A stretch of DNA of 64,000 nt, taken from assembly GCF_000633455.1 (NCBI RefSeq), contig NZ_AYMG01000012.1:124001-188000 (forward strand). The letters are read 5' to 3'. The notes beneath the pieces were generated by a model. The model did no database searches, was not told the origin of the DNA, and worked only from the letters and a program-made list of their open reading frames with translations. The position numbers and the translations under genes were made by a program. Below, one piece after another: positions 18,623 to 28,056 of this stretch. The DNA is from Pedobacter jeongneungensis (lineage in GTDB: Bacteria > Bacteroidota > Bacteroidia > Sphingobacteriales > Sphingobacteriaceae). Positions within the stretch are counted from its first letter, which is position 1. Every line of letters starts with the position of its first letter.

Positions 18623-18677
18623 GTCTGTTTAAAATAAGATTAAGCCATTATCTATGATACTGGTAAAATGCTAAAAT

Positions 18678-19442
18678 ATGTCTATAACTACTGAAAGCGA
18701 AAGAACAGGAATGGAACAAGCAAGTGCTGCTGTAGCCATTACCCTTAAAAAGATGCGCGAATTTGCCAAACCGGGCATTTCAACCAAGGAACTGGATGAG
18801 TATGGTGGCAAATTGCTGGCAGAAATGGGCGCACGTTCTGCACCTTTTTTAACCTACGGTTTTCCAGGATATACCTGTATCAGTATTAATGAGGAAGCTG
18901 CGCACGGCCTGCCATCGGCAGATAAAATCCTAAAAAATGGCGATTTGATCAATATTGACGTTTCTGCCGAATTAAATGGCTTTTGGGCTGATAATGGAGG
19001 TTCGTTTGTACTTGGTGATGATATTTATGGTCATGGCAGGCTTGTAGAAACATCAAAAGAGATACTGAAAAAAGCCATCAGTAACATTAAAGGCGGTGTG
19101 CGGATATCTGAAATCGGGAAATTGATAGAAACTGAAGCGAAAAAGGCAGGTTATACGGTAATTAAAAACCTGACTGGCCATGGCATTGGTCGCAGCCTGC
19201 ACGAAGCACCTCACGAAATTGCCAATTATTGCGACCGGTTTAATATTGCCCGTTTTAAAAAGAATCAGGTGGTGGCGATAGAAACTTTTATTTCAACACG
19301 ATCAACCATTGCAGATACACAGGCTGATGGCTGGACATTATGTGGCAATAAAGGAGGTTTTGTTGCGCAACATGAACATACCATTATGGTAACCGGAGGC
19401 GAACCTGTAATATTTACCACAGAAAACGGTATTTGGGATTAA
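18678..19442 (+). CDS. map: Type I methionyl aminopeptidase (map paralogue)
   Basis: 254 residues with the complete metal site of MetAP: D94 and D105 in INIDVSAELNGFWADN, H168 in GHGIGRSLHE, E202 in AIETF and E233 in QHEHT, plus substrate histidine H76. It removes N-terminal methionine from nascent proteins. The housekeeping copy normally sits in the ribosomal protein operon in Bacteroidota, so this one behind a TetR regulator is probably a second, inducible copy. That is an inference because the rest of the genome is not visible. Confidence 0.9.
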   Translation: MSITTESERTGMEQASAAVAITLKKMREFAKPGISTKELDEYGGKLLAEMGARSAPFLTYGFPGYTCISINEEAAHGLPSADKILKNGDLINIDVSAELNGFWADNGGSFVLGDDIYGHGRLVETSKEILKKAISNIKGGVRISEIGKLIETEAKKAGYTVIKNLTGHGIGRSLHEAPHEIANYCDRFNIARFKKNQVVAIETFISTRSTIADTQADGWTLCGNKGGFVAQHEHTIMVTGGEPVIFTTENGIWD

Positions 19443-19462
19443 AGCCTGATTCCTATAATAAG

Positions 19463-19551
19463 GTCGTCATTCTCAACTTGATTGGGAATCTTAAGGCAAG
19501 CGATTTAAGATTCCCGCCTGCGCGGAAATGATGACAGTCCTAGTAGAATCT
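19463..19551. repeat. Dispersed repeat, copy 1 (second copy at 27851)
   Basis: About 55 nt closely match 27851-27915, including GATTGGGAATC, a GCAAGCG core, TTTAAGATTCCCGCCTGCGCGG and a shared tail GAATCT. GATTGGGAATC and GATTCCCGCCT-type segments can pair, so the element folds on itself. Non-coding, placed between two genes. Confidence 0.75.
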
Positions 19552-19606
19552 GCAAATGGCAGACCAGGTCAATCGGAAATTTATGTAGTATAATTTTATA
19601 AGGATA

Positions 19607-19855
19607 TTAATCCCTAAGTTTTGCAGAAATTTCTTTCAAAACATTCATACTAAAAGTATGTCTGCCTGCAAGCCAGCGCTCAATTTCTACAGGATTAATA
19701 TCTACCAATACAGAGAGATCATTTTTGGTAAGTCCTTTATCTGTTAATGCTTTTGCAGTTATGCCTGCAACTTCAAAATTCGCACGTGTAAGTTCCTCAA
19801 TAGCTGGATTTCCATTTTCTTCCAGCCAGATGGATACAAAATCGTTTTCTTCCAT
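19607..19855 (-). CDS. Small helix-turn-helix protein
   Basis: 82 residues. The middle has the look of an XRE-type HTH: ITAKALTDKGLTKNDLSVLVDINPVEIERWLAGRHTFSMNVLKEISAKL. It resembles HigA-type antitoxin DNA-binding domains, but no toxin gene lies beside it. Cytoplasmic, no signal peptide. Confidence 0.7.
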   Translation of the reverse strand: MEENDFVSIWLEENGNPAIEELTRANFEVAGITAKALTDKGLTKNDLSVLVDINPVEIERWLAGRHTFSMNVLKEISAKLRD

Positions 19856-20129
19856 TCGATGTTATTCCTTGATGTTTAAGCAAATTCAACGTGTTTAGTG
19901 CCGTTAAATTTATTTTTCGGCGAAATTAAGAATATTCAAGATGAATATCTAATTGAGATATAAACACTTCCTCATGATGTTGATAATCGCATCCAACCTT
20001 TGTTAGCCCTTTCTGTATTCAGAAACCAATCAGATAGTTTACAGATGATGTTTAATTGATAACATAAATTGCGCAATAAGTTTAAATGGATTGTCTTGCT
20101 TTGCGCTCATTAGCAAGATTAGATTCTAA

Positions 20130-20360
20130 ATGGAAAAAGTACAGACAAAGATCAGCTTAGATCTTCAGAAATTCATCGACAAATTTGAACCCAACAAATT
20201 TAAACTGATGGCTAACGGAATTGAAGTGAGGGGAGTGAACGACATTCACCGTACCATTACCGGGGCAAAAGACCTTATTAAAAGACTGCAACTCAATCTC
20301 ATCGTAGCCCATAATGCAGAAATGCTGAGTTACCGTGGATTTGAGGTAAATAATCTATAA
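20130..20360 (+). CDS. Small protein of unknown function
   Basis: 76 residues, charged and mostly helical in appearance (TGAKDLIKRLQLNLIVAHNAEML). No signal peptide or membrane segment, and no family recognised. It is an isolated gene with about 270 nt of featureless AT-rich sequence upstream and a 32-bp palindrome 21 nt downstream. Confidence 0.6.
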   Translation: MEKVQTKISLDLQKFIDKFEPNKFKLMANGIEVRGVNDIHRTITGAKDLIKRLQLNLIVAHNAEMLSYRGFEVNNL

Positions 20361-20381
20361 TAAGCGTAATGTTTGCAAATA

Positions 20382-20413
20382 AAATTATACTAAACAATTG
20401 TTTAGTATAATTT
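20382..20413. promoter_or_regulatory. 32-bp perfect palindrome
   Basis: Perfect two-fold symmetry centred between 20397 and 20398 on CAATTG, with 16 bp per arm and no loop. Its inner part, ACTAAACAATTGTTTAGT, has the size and symmetry of a TetR-type operator. It is 133 nt before the second ECF sigma gene and 21 nt after the small orphan gene. A terminator role is less likely because there is no loop and the downstream T run is interrupted. Confidence 0.55.
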
Positions 20414-20545
20414 AACTTTTTAACTTTATTCTGATTATTTTAATACACGCATTGCAACAGGCGTTGCTTAACAAATTGATAATATAGGAAGAACTGTATT
20501 TTTAATATCTAAATGGTTTTTTTGCAATGAAAATAAGCTAGGGCA

Positions 20546-21112
20546 ATGGGTGATTATAATCTGCAGACCGATAATGAACTTTTTCTTCTGCTCAAGAAAG
20601 GGAATCACCGTGCCTATGCCATACTTTATGAACGTTATTGGGCAATACTCTTTAGATATGCCCGTAAGATACTTCAAAATGATGAAGAAGCCAGGGATGT
20701 TGTGCAGGATGTTTTTGTGATGCTCTGGTCGAAAGCCGAAACCCTTGAAATACAAATTTCCCTTTCCGCATTTTTATATGCTTCCACCCGGAACAGTATC
20801 TTAAAAATTTTTCAGCGCGGGAAAGTTAAAGACAGTTACCTTAGTTCTTTAGAAAAATTCATTGATGAAGGTAACAATACTACCGACCATCTTTTGCGCA
20901 ACCGGGAACTGGCTAAAAGAATCGAACTTGAAGTGGCAATGCTACCCGCAAAAATGAGAGAAGTATTCGAACTTAGCCGCAGGTCTTATCTATCGCACAG
21001 AGAAATCGCTATTCGAATGGAAATTTCAGATCAAACGGTAAAAAAACAGATGGCAAATGCCTTAAAAATTCTCCGTTTAAAGCTGGGCACATTCTTCTTT
21101 TTAATTTTTTAA
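20546..21112 (+). CDS. ECF-type RNA polymerase sigma factor (FecI-like)
   Basis: 188 residues with sigma region 2 (EEARDVVQDVFVMLWSK) and region 4 (LPAKMREVFELSRR then YLSHREIAIRMEISDQTVKKQM as HTH). It precedes a FecR-type protein and an STN-containing SusC, as in the locus at 1977, so it should be the signalling sigma factor for this second uptake system. The two sigma factors are clearly diverged from each other. Confidence 0.93.
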   Translation: MGDYNLQTDNELFLLLKKGNHRAYAILYERYWAILFRYARKILQNDEEARDVVQDVFVMLWSKAETLEIQISLSAFLYASTRNSILKIFQRGKVKDSYLSSLEKFIDEGNNTTDHLLRNRELAKRIELEVAMLPAKMREVFELSRRSYLSHREIAIRMEISDQTVKKQMANALKILRLKLGTFFFLIF

Positions 21113-21190
21113 TTTTTTTTTCATTTTATCTACTCCCTAAGGGCAAGTAAACGTTCACACCCATACATTGACCAATTGAGGAAAAATAGT

Positions 21191-22357
21191 ATGGAGCAAA
21201 AACGGGCAAAAGAACTGCTTGATAAATATCTGCAAGGGAGGTGCAGCCCTGCGGAGGCCGATCTGGTAGAATCCTGGTACCTGAGGGAAACAGATCATCC
21301 TGGAGAGATTCAACCCGAACCCGAATATAAGGAATTGGGTAAATCAATATGGAAGAATATAGCGCAAGAGAACAATAAAACCAGAAAAATTATACCTTAT
21401 TATAAATGGACGGCAGCGGCAGCAATTGTAGTGATGCTCGGTGCTGTTTTATATTATTTTACCGATACATCAGTATTAGATCATCAATCAACAGCGTTAA
21501 CTGCGCAACATGACATTAAACCTGGTGGAAACAAAGCTTTTTTAACACTTTCTGATGGGCAGCGCATTGCTTTGGATGATGCCAGTAACGGAAAAATAGC
21601 GGAACAAGCAGGGGTAACTATATCCAAAACTGCAAATGGGCAATTAATGTATCAGGTTTCTGATTCAGCTAAACCACCAACCCGGGCTGGTTTTAATACT
21701 ATTGAAACACCTAAGGGGGGACAATACCAGGTTAATTTGCCCGATGGAACTAAGGTATGGCTTAATGCAGGTTCGTCTCTCCGTTATCCGGCTCAATTTG
21801 AACTTAACAAAAGAACGGTTGAGCTTAAAGGGGAGGCTTATTTTGAGGTGGCCAAAAGAATGGTGAAAGAAAAGCGACTACCATTTATCGTGAAAACCAA
21901 TTCGCAGGAAGTAGAAGTGCTGGGCACCCATTTTAACATCAACAGTTATCCAGACGAAGATTATACCCGTACCACTTTGCTCGAAGGCTCAGTAGCGGTA
22001 CATCCGCTTTCCGCTACTTCAAACAGAGTAGCAACTGCAAATCAAATACTTAAACCCGGAGAACAATCTACCCTTAAAGGCGAATCTATTAAGGTAGCTA
22101 CGGTTGATACAGAACAGGTACTGGCCTGGAAAGAAGGATTTTTTATGTTCGATGATGAAAACCTGCAGAGCATTATGCACAAGGTTGCGAGGTGGTACGA
22201 TGTGGAAGTGGATTTTAAGGACAATAACCTGAAAACAAAAAGCTTTAGCGGTACGGTTTCGAGGTTTTCAAATGTATCACAGCTACTTAAGAAGATAGAA
22301 TTAACCGGTTCAGTACACTTTAAGATTGAAGAAAGGAGGATTGTAGTTATGAAATAA
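21191..22357 (+). CDS. FecR family anti-sigma factor
   Basis: 388 residues from the ATG at 21191; a TTG five codons upstream is an alternative. Cytoplasmic N-terminal region, one membrane helix (about 72-90, WTAAAAIVVMLGAVLYYF), periplasmic FecR domain with PKGGQYQVNLPDGTKVWLNAGS, and C-terminal DUF4974 (VARWYDVEVDF to the end). Pairs with the sigma factor 78 nt upstream and the SusC receptor downstream. Confidence 0.93.
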   Translation: MEQKRAKELLDKYLQGRCSPAEADLVESWYLRETDHPGEIQPEPEYKELGKSIWKNIAQENNKTRKIIPYYKWTAAAAIVVMLGAVLYYFTDTSVLDHQSTALTAQHDIKPGGNKAFLTLSDGQRIALDDASNGKIAEQAGVTISKTANGQLMYQVSDSAKPPTRAGFNTIETPKGGQYQVNLPDGTKVWLNAGSSLRYPAQFELNKRTVELKGEAYFEVAKRMVKEKRLPFIVKTNSQEVEVLGTHFNINSYPDEDYTRTTLLEGSVAVHPLSATSNRVATANQILKPGEQSTLKGESIKVATVDTEQVLAWKEGFFMFDDENLQSIMHKVARWYDVEVDFKDNNLKTKSFSGTVSRFSNVSQLLKKIELTGSVHFKIEERRIVVMK

Positions 22358-22497
22358 AAGTCAAAACTGCAGTCAAAAAAAAGTCAGCAATGCTACCAAC
22401 ATTACTGACCCTTAACCGGCATAACCGGAAAATATGCTTTGGCTGAGTTAAATACACTATTTGCGATAGAATAATTTAAACCAAAACAAACGAACAA

Positions 22498-25400
22498 ATG
22501 TATACAAATTCTGCTAATATTTTTTGCAGGTACAGACCCTGCGCGACCAAATTTTTGCTAGTAATGAAACTCATAATAGTTTTGATGGTAACTTGCCTGC
22601 TGCAGGTAAACGCCTCAACAAGCAATGCCCAGAGTTTATCTTTGGTCCAAAAAAATATAACCATTAAACAGGTTTTCAAAGCCATCCGGAAACAGACCGG
22701 CTATAATGTGTTATGGGAGGCCGATAAACTCCAAACCAACAAAACAATTGATGCGAAATTTGAAAATGCTTCTTTAAATGAAGTATTGGGCAAATGCCTC
22801 GAAGGTAAAGCGCTTACTTATGCCATTGATGAGAAAACAATCATCATCAAAGCCAAACCTTTATCCCTGTTAGACCGGCTGATTAACATTTTACAGGCGA
22901 TAGAAATTACCGGAAAAGTACTCGACGAAAAAGGAGGTACCTTACCCAATGCTTCCATTCTGATTAAAGGCACTAAAACCTATCACAAAACCGATGAAAA
23001 CGGGAACTTTAAATTTAGTGTGCCCGATGAAGGCGCGATACTTGTTGTTTCTTATTTAGGTTATAAAACGCAGGAAGTAGCCGTTTCAAAAAGCGGAGCA
23101 GTTAACATTAACCTTCAGCCTGATCTTTCAGACCTTGAGGATGTGGTAGTGGTGGGCTATGGAACACAAAAAAGAGCAAATCTTACCGGAGCTGTAGATG
23201 CGATCACTGCAAAACAACTCGAAAACCGGCCAATAGCTAATTTAGGGCAGGGTTTGCAGGGATTAATTCCTAATCTAAATATTTCCATTGCTAATGGCAG
23301 ACCCAACACCGCACCTGATTTTAACGTAAGGGGTTTTGCTTCCATCAATGGCAGCGGTGCACCACTTATTCTGGTTGATAATGTCCCTTTTAGTGCATCA
23401 GACCTGTTAACACTAAATCCTGCCGATATAGAAAGTGTATCCGTATTAAAAGATGCAGCCGCTTCCGCTATTTACGGCGCAAGGGCACCTTTTGGAGTGG
23501 TGTTGGTGATCACCAAATCAGCCAAAAGCAGTAAAATTAATGTAGGCGTAAACAGTTATGTGGCTTTCCGTACGGTAGGTAAATTACCTGAAGTGGTAAC
23601 CGATCCTTACGAAGTACTAAAGGTTAAAAATGAAGCTGCCTTTCCCTTATACAATCCGGCTTACAGTGCAGCGCTTGTTGAAGCTGCCAGATTACGCTCA
23701 CTCGATCCATCAAGGCCAGATGTAATCGCTGATCCTACAGATCCGAACAAATGGTTTTACATCGGATCTACCGATTGGTTAAAAGAAGCCTACGAGCAAT
23801 CTGCACCAACCTATAATATAGGTGTAAACGTTTCTAAAAAGGCAGATCAATTGAGCTATTACCTTTCTGCAAACTATTATAAACAGAAAGGGATGATCCG
23901 GGGTGCTGATGAGAACAATAACATCTACAATTTAAGGGGAAAAGTAGATCTGATTATTACCAAATGGCTTACGCTTTCCAATAACACCATGATCACCTCA
24001 ACAACTTATGAGGCCCCGACTTTTATTGATGGCAATTATTTCTGGAACATCAACCGTACCAATGTGACTGATATTCCCCGTAACCCCGATGGTTCATGGA
24101 CATCCGCAGGGGCGGCATTGTTGGGCGCCGTTCAGGAAGGTGGAAGAAGAACCATGAGTGCAAATACCGTTCAAACCACTTTCTCTTTTGATGCCTCTCT
24201 GATCAAAAATATCTGGAGTTTAAAGGGAGATGCTACTTTTAGAAGGGTAGACAGTTTGGGTAAATCGTATGAGATTCCGGTTCCTTATAAAACAGGACCA
24301 AATTTAGCGCCTCCATTGCCTACCACAACCTCTGCAACAAACCAGAATGGAAATGTAAAATACAATGTCATCAACCTGTACACCCAGGCACAAAAACAGC
24401 TGGGAGATCACTTTATTTCAGGATTGGTGGGCTATAATCAGGAGGAGTTCAGAAATGCAAGGTTTTTAGCTTCCCGCAAACAGTTGATTTCCAATAATCT
24501 TCCTTCCATTAATTTAGCAACGGGCGATCAGACCGTTACCGAAAATATTGCAGAATGGGCTGTACAGGGTCTTTTTTACCGTTTAAACTATAACTTTAAG
24601 GAACGTTATCTTTTAGAACTCAATGGCCGGTATGATGGATCTTCGCGTTTTGCACCAGGCAAAAGATGGGTATTTGTGCCTTCTGCATCGGCAGGCTGGA
24701 TGATCTCCCAAGAAAAGTTTTTTGCACCGGTAAAAGAAGCATTATCTATGGATATGTTTAAGATCAGAGGATCTTACGGGGTGCTGGGGAATCAGGCCGC
24801 TGCCAATGAATACGATTATCTGGCGAAAATGACCAGTGGAAAAACGAGCCAGATCCTGGGAGGTACTCAACCCATTTACGTTAATCCACCAGCAGCAATA
24901 TCCAATAATTTCACCTGGGAAAAAGTATCAACCATTAATCTGGGTGCCGATTTAAGTTTTTTTAAAAACAGGTTAGAACTAAATTTCGATAGGTATACGC
25001 GTTTTACCAAGGATATGCTGGTGCCTGGAAAACCACTTCCCGGCGTTTTTGGCGTAAATTCGCCAACGGCAAATGCTGCCGACCTGAAAACGAAAGGCTG
25101 GGAACTGAAACTTGGATGGAGAGATCAGCTGATGTTGGGTGGTTCACCGCTGACTTATAATGTGGTGCTGGCTGTAAGCGATAGCAGATCGTACATCACA
25201 CGTTTTGATAACCCAAATAAGCTCATAAGCAATTATTATGAAGGACAGGAAATTGGTGAAATCTGGGGTTTAGAATCAGAAGGTTTTTTCCAAAATGCCG
25301 ACGAGTTGAAAAATCATTCCAATCAAACGGCAGTAGGAACAGATGATCAGCGTTACCAGTATTTTGTTGGCGATATGAAGTTTAAAGACCGCAATGGTGA

Positions 25401-25962
25401 TGGTAAGGTAGATTTTGGAAATAAAACGGTCGATAATCCTGGCGATTATTATAAACTGGGCAATAGCCGGAGCCGTTTACCGTATAGCATCGATCTTTCG
25501 GGCGCATGGAAAGGCTTCGATTTAAGAGTATTTATACAAGGTGTAGGCAAAAGAGACTGGTATGCTGCAGGAAGTAACATTTATTTCTGGGGAATTTATG
25601 CGCAGCCATGGACTAATGTTACCGTTCAAAACCTCGATCACTGGAGTCCTGAAAATCCAAATGCCTATTTCCCGAGAATAAAAGCCTATGCTGCCGAAGA
25701 TACAGGAGAAGAACTGGGCATACCCAATACCCGCTTTCTACAGGATGCCTCTTATTTAAGGGTAAAGAATATCACCCTGGGTTATACTTTACCTAAAGGT
25801 TTGCTGAAAAAATTAAAACTGGAGAACGTACATTTTTATGTGAGCGGCGAAAACCTGTTCGAGCATTCTAACCTTAAAGTAAAACTCGATCCCGAAGGAC
25901 TTAATGGCAATATTTATCCTTTTCAACGTACCTATTCATTCGGTTTGAACTTTAATTTTTAA
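22498..25962 (+). CDS. SusC/RagA family TonB-dependent receptor with STN domain
   Basis: 1154 residues. The signal peptide has a long basic n-region (hydrophobic part about 18-40, cleavage near SNAQ at 45), so the true start may be the in-frame ATG at 22564. Then STN domain (about 50-120), carboxypeptidase-regulatory-like domain (about 137-215), TonB-box-like DVVVVGYGTQK, plug with VLKDAAASAIYGARAPFGVV, and a beta-barrel ending FGLNFNF. Imports an unknown ligand and signals to FecR. The phosphoesterase downstream hints at a phosphorylated substrate. Confidence 0.94.
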   Translation: MYTNSANIFCRYRPCATKFLLVMKLIIVLMVTCLLQVNASTSNAQSLSLVQKNITIKQVFKAIRKQTGYNVLWEADKLQTNKTIDAKFENASLNEVLGKCLEGKALTYAIDEKTIIIKAKPLSLLDRLINILQAIEITGKVLDEKGGTLPNASILIKGTKTYHKTDENGNFKFSVPDEGAILVVSYLGYKTQEVAVSKSGAVNINLQPDLSDLEDVVVVGYGTQKRANLTGAVDAITAKQLENRPIANLGQGLQGLIPNLNISIANGRPNTAPDFNVRGFASINGSGAPLILVDNVPFSASDLLTLNPADIESVSVLKDAAASAIYGARAPFGVVLVITKSAKSSKINVGVNSYVAFRTVGKLPEVVTDPYEVLKVKNEAAFPLYNPAYSAALVEAARLRSLDPSRPDVIADPTDPNKWFYIGSTDWLKEAYEQSAPTYNIGVNVSKKADQLSYYLSANYYKQKGMIRGADENNNIYNLRGKVDLIITKWLTLSNNTMITSTTYEAPTFIDGNYFWNINRTNVTDIPRNPDGSWTSAGAALLGAVQEGGRRTMSANTVQTTFSFDASLIKNIWSLKGDATFRRVDSLGKSYEIPVPYKTGPNLAPPLPTTTSATNQNGNVKYNVINLYTQAQKQLGDHFISGLVGYNQEEFRNARFLASRKQLISNNLPSINLATGDQTVTENIAEWAVQGLFYRLNYNFKERYLLELNGRYDGSSRFAPGKRWVFVPSASAGWMISQEKFFAPVKEALSMDMFKIRGSYGVLGNQAAANEYDYLAKMTSGKTSQILGGTQPIYVNPPAAISNNFTWEKVSTINLGADLSFFKNRLELNFDRYTRFTKDMLVPGKPLPGVFGVNSPTANAADLKTKGWELKLGWRDQLMLGGSPLTYNVVLAVSDSRSYITRFDNPNKLISNYYEGQEIGEIWGLESEGFFQNADELKNHSNQTAVGTDDQRYQYFVGDMKFKDRNGDGKVDFGNKTVDNPGDYYKLGNSRSRLPYSIDLSGAWKGFDLRVFIQGVGKRDWYAAGSNIYFWGIYAQPWTNVTVQNLDHWSPENPNAYFPRIKAYAAEDTGEELGIPNTRFLQDASYLRVKNITLGYTLPKGLLKKLKLENVHFYVSGENLFEHSNLKVKLDPEGLNGNIYPFQRTYSFGLNFNF

Positions 25963-25973
25963 CATTAAAACAG

Positions 25974-27752
25974 ATGAAAACAAAATATTACATCCATATT
26001 CTATTTTTCTTAATCATTGGAGTATTGGCAGGCTGTAAGAAAGATTTTCTGGACAGGATTCCGGAAACCACCATTACACCAAATCAGTTTTTTAAAACAA
26101 CAGCCGATCTGGAAACCTATACCAATGGATTCTACGGCATGTTTGGTCCAGGCACCAACGATCTTTTTTCTGATAATATCTCGGTAAACTTAGGCGGTAG
26201 CGAGCTGGACAACATGATCAGGGGAAAAATCAATCCGGCAAATGTTGGCGGATGGAAATGGGAGAACCTTCGCAGAATCAATTATCTGCTCAATAATCTT
26301 CAGCAGGTTCAGGGTGATCCGGCCACCATTAAACACTTTGTAGGCATAGCTCGTTTTTACAGGGGCATATTCTATTTCAACATGATTGCACGTTATGGTG
26401 ATGTTCCTTATTATTCTACGGTGTTGAATCCTGATGATCAGGCCCAGTTATATAAAGCTAAAGATCCGCGCACTTTAGTTGCCGATTCGGTAAAAGCCGA
26501 TCTGGAGTATGCTGCAGCCAATGTTATCGCAACAGGAACCAATACACGCATTACCAAATGGGCAGCCTTATCGGTGCTCAGCAGATTTTGTCTGTTCGAA
26601 GGTACATTCAGAAAATACCATGATGAACTTGGTTTGCAGTCAACCGCCAATACCTTTTTGCAAAGGGCCGAATCGGCCAGTAAAGAAGTGATGGCCGGAG
26701 GATTTAGCATTTACAATACCGGAAAGAAAGGAGAAGATTATCAAAAACTTTTTACCAGTCAGGATTTGAGCGGTAATAAAGAAATGATATTTTATGATGA
26801 TTACGACAAGGCATTAAACCGCGCTAACAGTACCCATTATGTTTTCGATTGGCAATGGGCATTAAGCAAAAGTTTGATCGATACTTACCTGATGACAGAT
26901 GGTACAGCTTTTACTTCAACTGCAAATTGGGACAAAAAAAACTACGCTGAAATTTTTAATAACCGCGATCCCCGGATGGCAGTAACCATTATGCCTCCGG
27001 GTTTTTCTACTACGCTCGGCGGAATACCAAATAAAACCAGACCAACTTTTGGGGGCTATCCGCAGATTAAATTTTATGCGATAGATCCAACTACTAAAGT
27101 TTACACTGAGTTTACTGATCTGCCGATCCTGCGTTATGCAGAGGTTCTATTAATCAATGCAGAGGCGAGGGCCGAATTGGGTTTACTTAATCAAACCGAT
27201 ATAGATAATACCATTAATGTTTTGCGTAACCGTGCAGGGGTAGCCCCGTTAAGTATGGCCGCTGCCAATGCTGCCCCTGATGCGGTTTTAGCGGCCATGT
27301 ATCCACAGGTAAACGGAGCAAATAAAGGTGTGCTGTTGGAAATCCGCAGAGAGCGTAATGTGGAGCTGGCCTGCGAGGGTTTCAGGTTTACCGATTTATT
27401 ACGCTGGAAAGCGGGTAAACTACTCGAAAAACCTACCCAGGGCATGTATTTAGCCAAACTTGGCGCTTATGATGTTACTGGCGATGGGGTAGAAGATATA
27501 GCTGTTTTACAAGCACCAGGTCAGGAAACACCTCTTGATGGACTACCTGCTGATGTTAAAGCAAAACTGGTAAAATATTACCTGAGCGATAATAGTTTTT
27601 ATTTAAGCAACGGAACTTCTGGTTTTATCATGTTTCCTGAGAACCTGAGTTCGCCAAGATCGTTTATCGATCCGAAATATTATTATTTCCCGATACCCAT
27701 GCAACAGATTTTACTAAATCCGCAGCTTAAACAACCAACGGGTTGGCAGTAA
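25974..27752 (+). CDS. SusD/RagB family surface lipoprotein
   Basis: 592 residues, lipobox VLAGC with Cys21. SusD-type helical segments include IARFYRGIFYFNMIARYGDVPYYS and EIRRERNVELACEGFRFTDLLRW near the C-terminus. Eleven nucleotides after susC, so one operon. Binds the substrate presented to the SusC pore. Longer than the SusD at 7466 by 117 residues. Confidence 0.93.
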   Translation: MKTKYYIHILFFLIIGVLAGCKKDFLDRIPETTITPNQFFKTTADLETYTNGFYGMFGPGTNDLFSDNISVNLGGSELDNMIRGKINPANVGGWKWENLRRINYLLNNLQQVQGDPATIKHFVGIARFYRGIFYFNMIARYGDVPYYSTVLNPDDQAQLYKAKDPRTLVADSVKADLEYAAANVIATGTNTRITKWAALSVLSRFCLFEGTFRKYHDELGLQSTANTFLQRAESASKEVMAGGFSIYNTGKKGEDYQKLFTSQDLSGNKEMIFYDDYDKALNRANSTHYVFDWQWALSKSLIDTYLMTDGTAFTSTANWDKKNYAEIFNNRDPRMAVTIMPPGFSTTLGGIPNKTRPTFGGYPQIKFYAIDPTTKVYTEFTDLPILRYAEVLLINAEARAELGLLNQTDIDNTINVLRNRAGVAPLSMAAANAAPDAVLAAMYPQVNGANKGVLLEIRRERNVELACEGFRFTDLLRWKAGKLLEKPTQGMYLAKLGAYDVTGDGVEDIAVLQAPGQETPLDGLPADVKAKLVKYYLSDNSFYLSNGTSGFIMFPENLSSPRSFIDPKYYYFPIPMQQILLNPQLKQPTGWQ

Positions 27753-27850
27753 GACATCATAAATAGAGAAGCGTCATCCTAAGGGATAATTTATTACATA
27801 AAAATCAATATGAATGACAGATTTTGTGGCAATATGATAGACTGCGAGGG

Positions 27851-27954
27851 ATCGTCATTCCCAATTTCGATTGGGAATCGTAATGCAAGCGCTTTAAGAT
27901 TCCCGCCTGCGCGGGATCCGATAGCTATCGGATGACGACTGTTCTAATGGAATC
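27851..27954. repeat. Dispersed repeat, copy 2 (first copy at 19463)
   Basis: It matches 19463-19551 closely up to the GCCTGCGCGG segment, then carries an extra palindromic piece (CCGATAGCTATCGG, 27918-27931) before the shared tail GTTCTAATGGAATCT. The inner palindrome and the GGGAATC/GATTCCC arms allow a branched hairpin. Confidence 0.75.
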
Positions 27955-27964
27955 TATCAAAGTT

Positions 27965-28023
27965 AGCTTGTCGAAGGACTTAACGGCATCCGCTGTAAAG
28001 TGTTTCGACAGGCTCAACATGAC
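27965..28023. repeat. Dispersed inverted repeat, partly truncated (related to 54829)
   Basis: Arms GCTTGTCGAAGGAC and GTTTCGACAGGCTCAACATGAC are complementary over their inner part and match the element at 54829-54896. The outer left arm found at 54829 (GTCATCCTGA) is absent here. The right arm runs into the leader of the phosphoesterase gene. Confidence 0.7.
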
Positions 28024-28056
28024 AAAATATCTTTAACTGAAATATTCAAAACACAC

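Noticed and set aside
20382..20413. Palindrome as an ordinary intrinsic terminator
   Set aside because: It has no loop and no continuous T run, so an operator role was preferred, although termination is not excluded.
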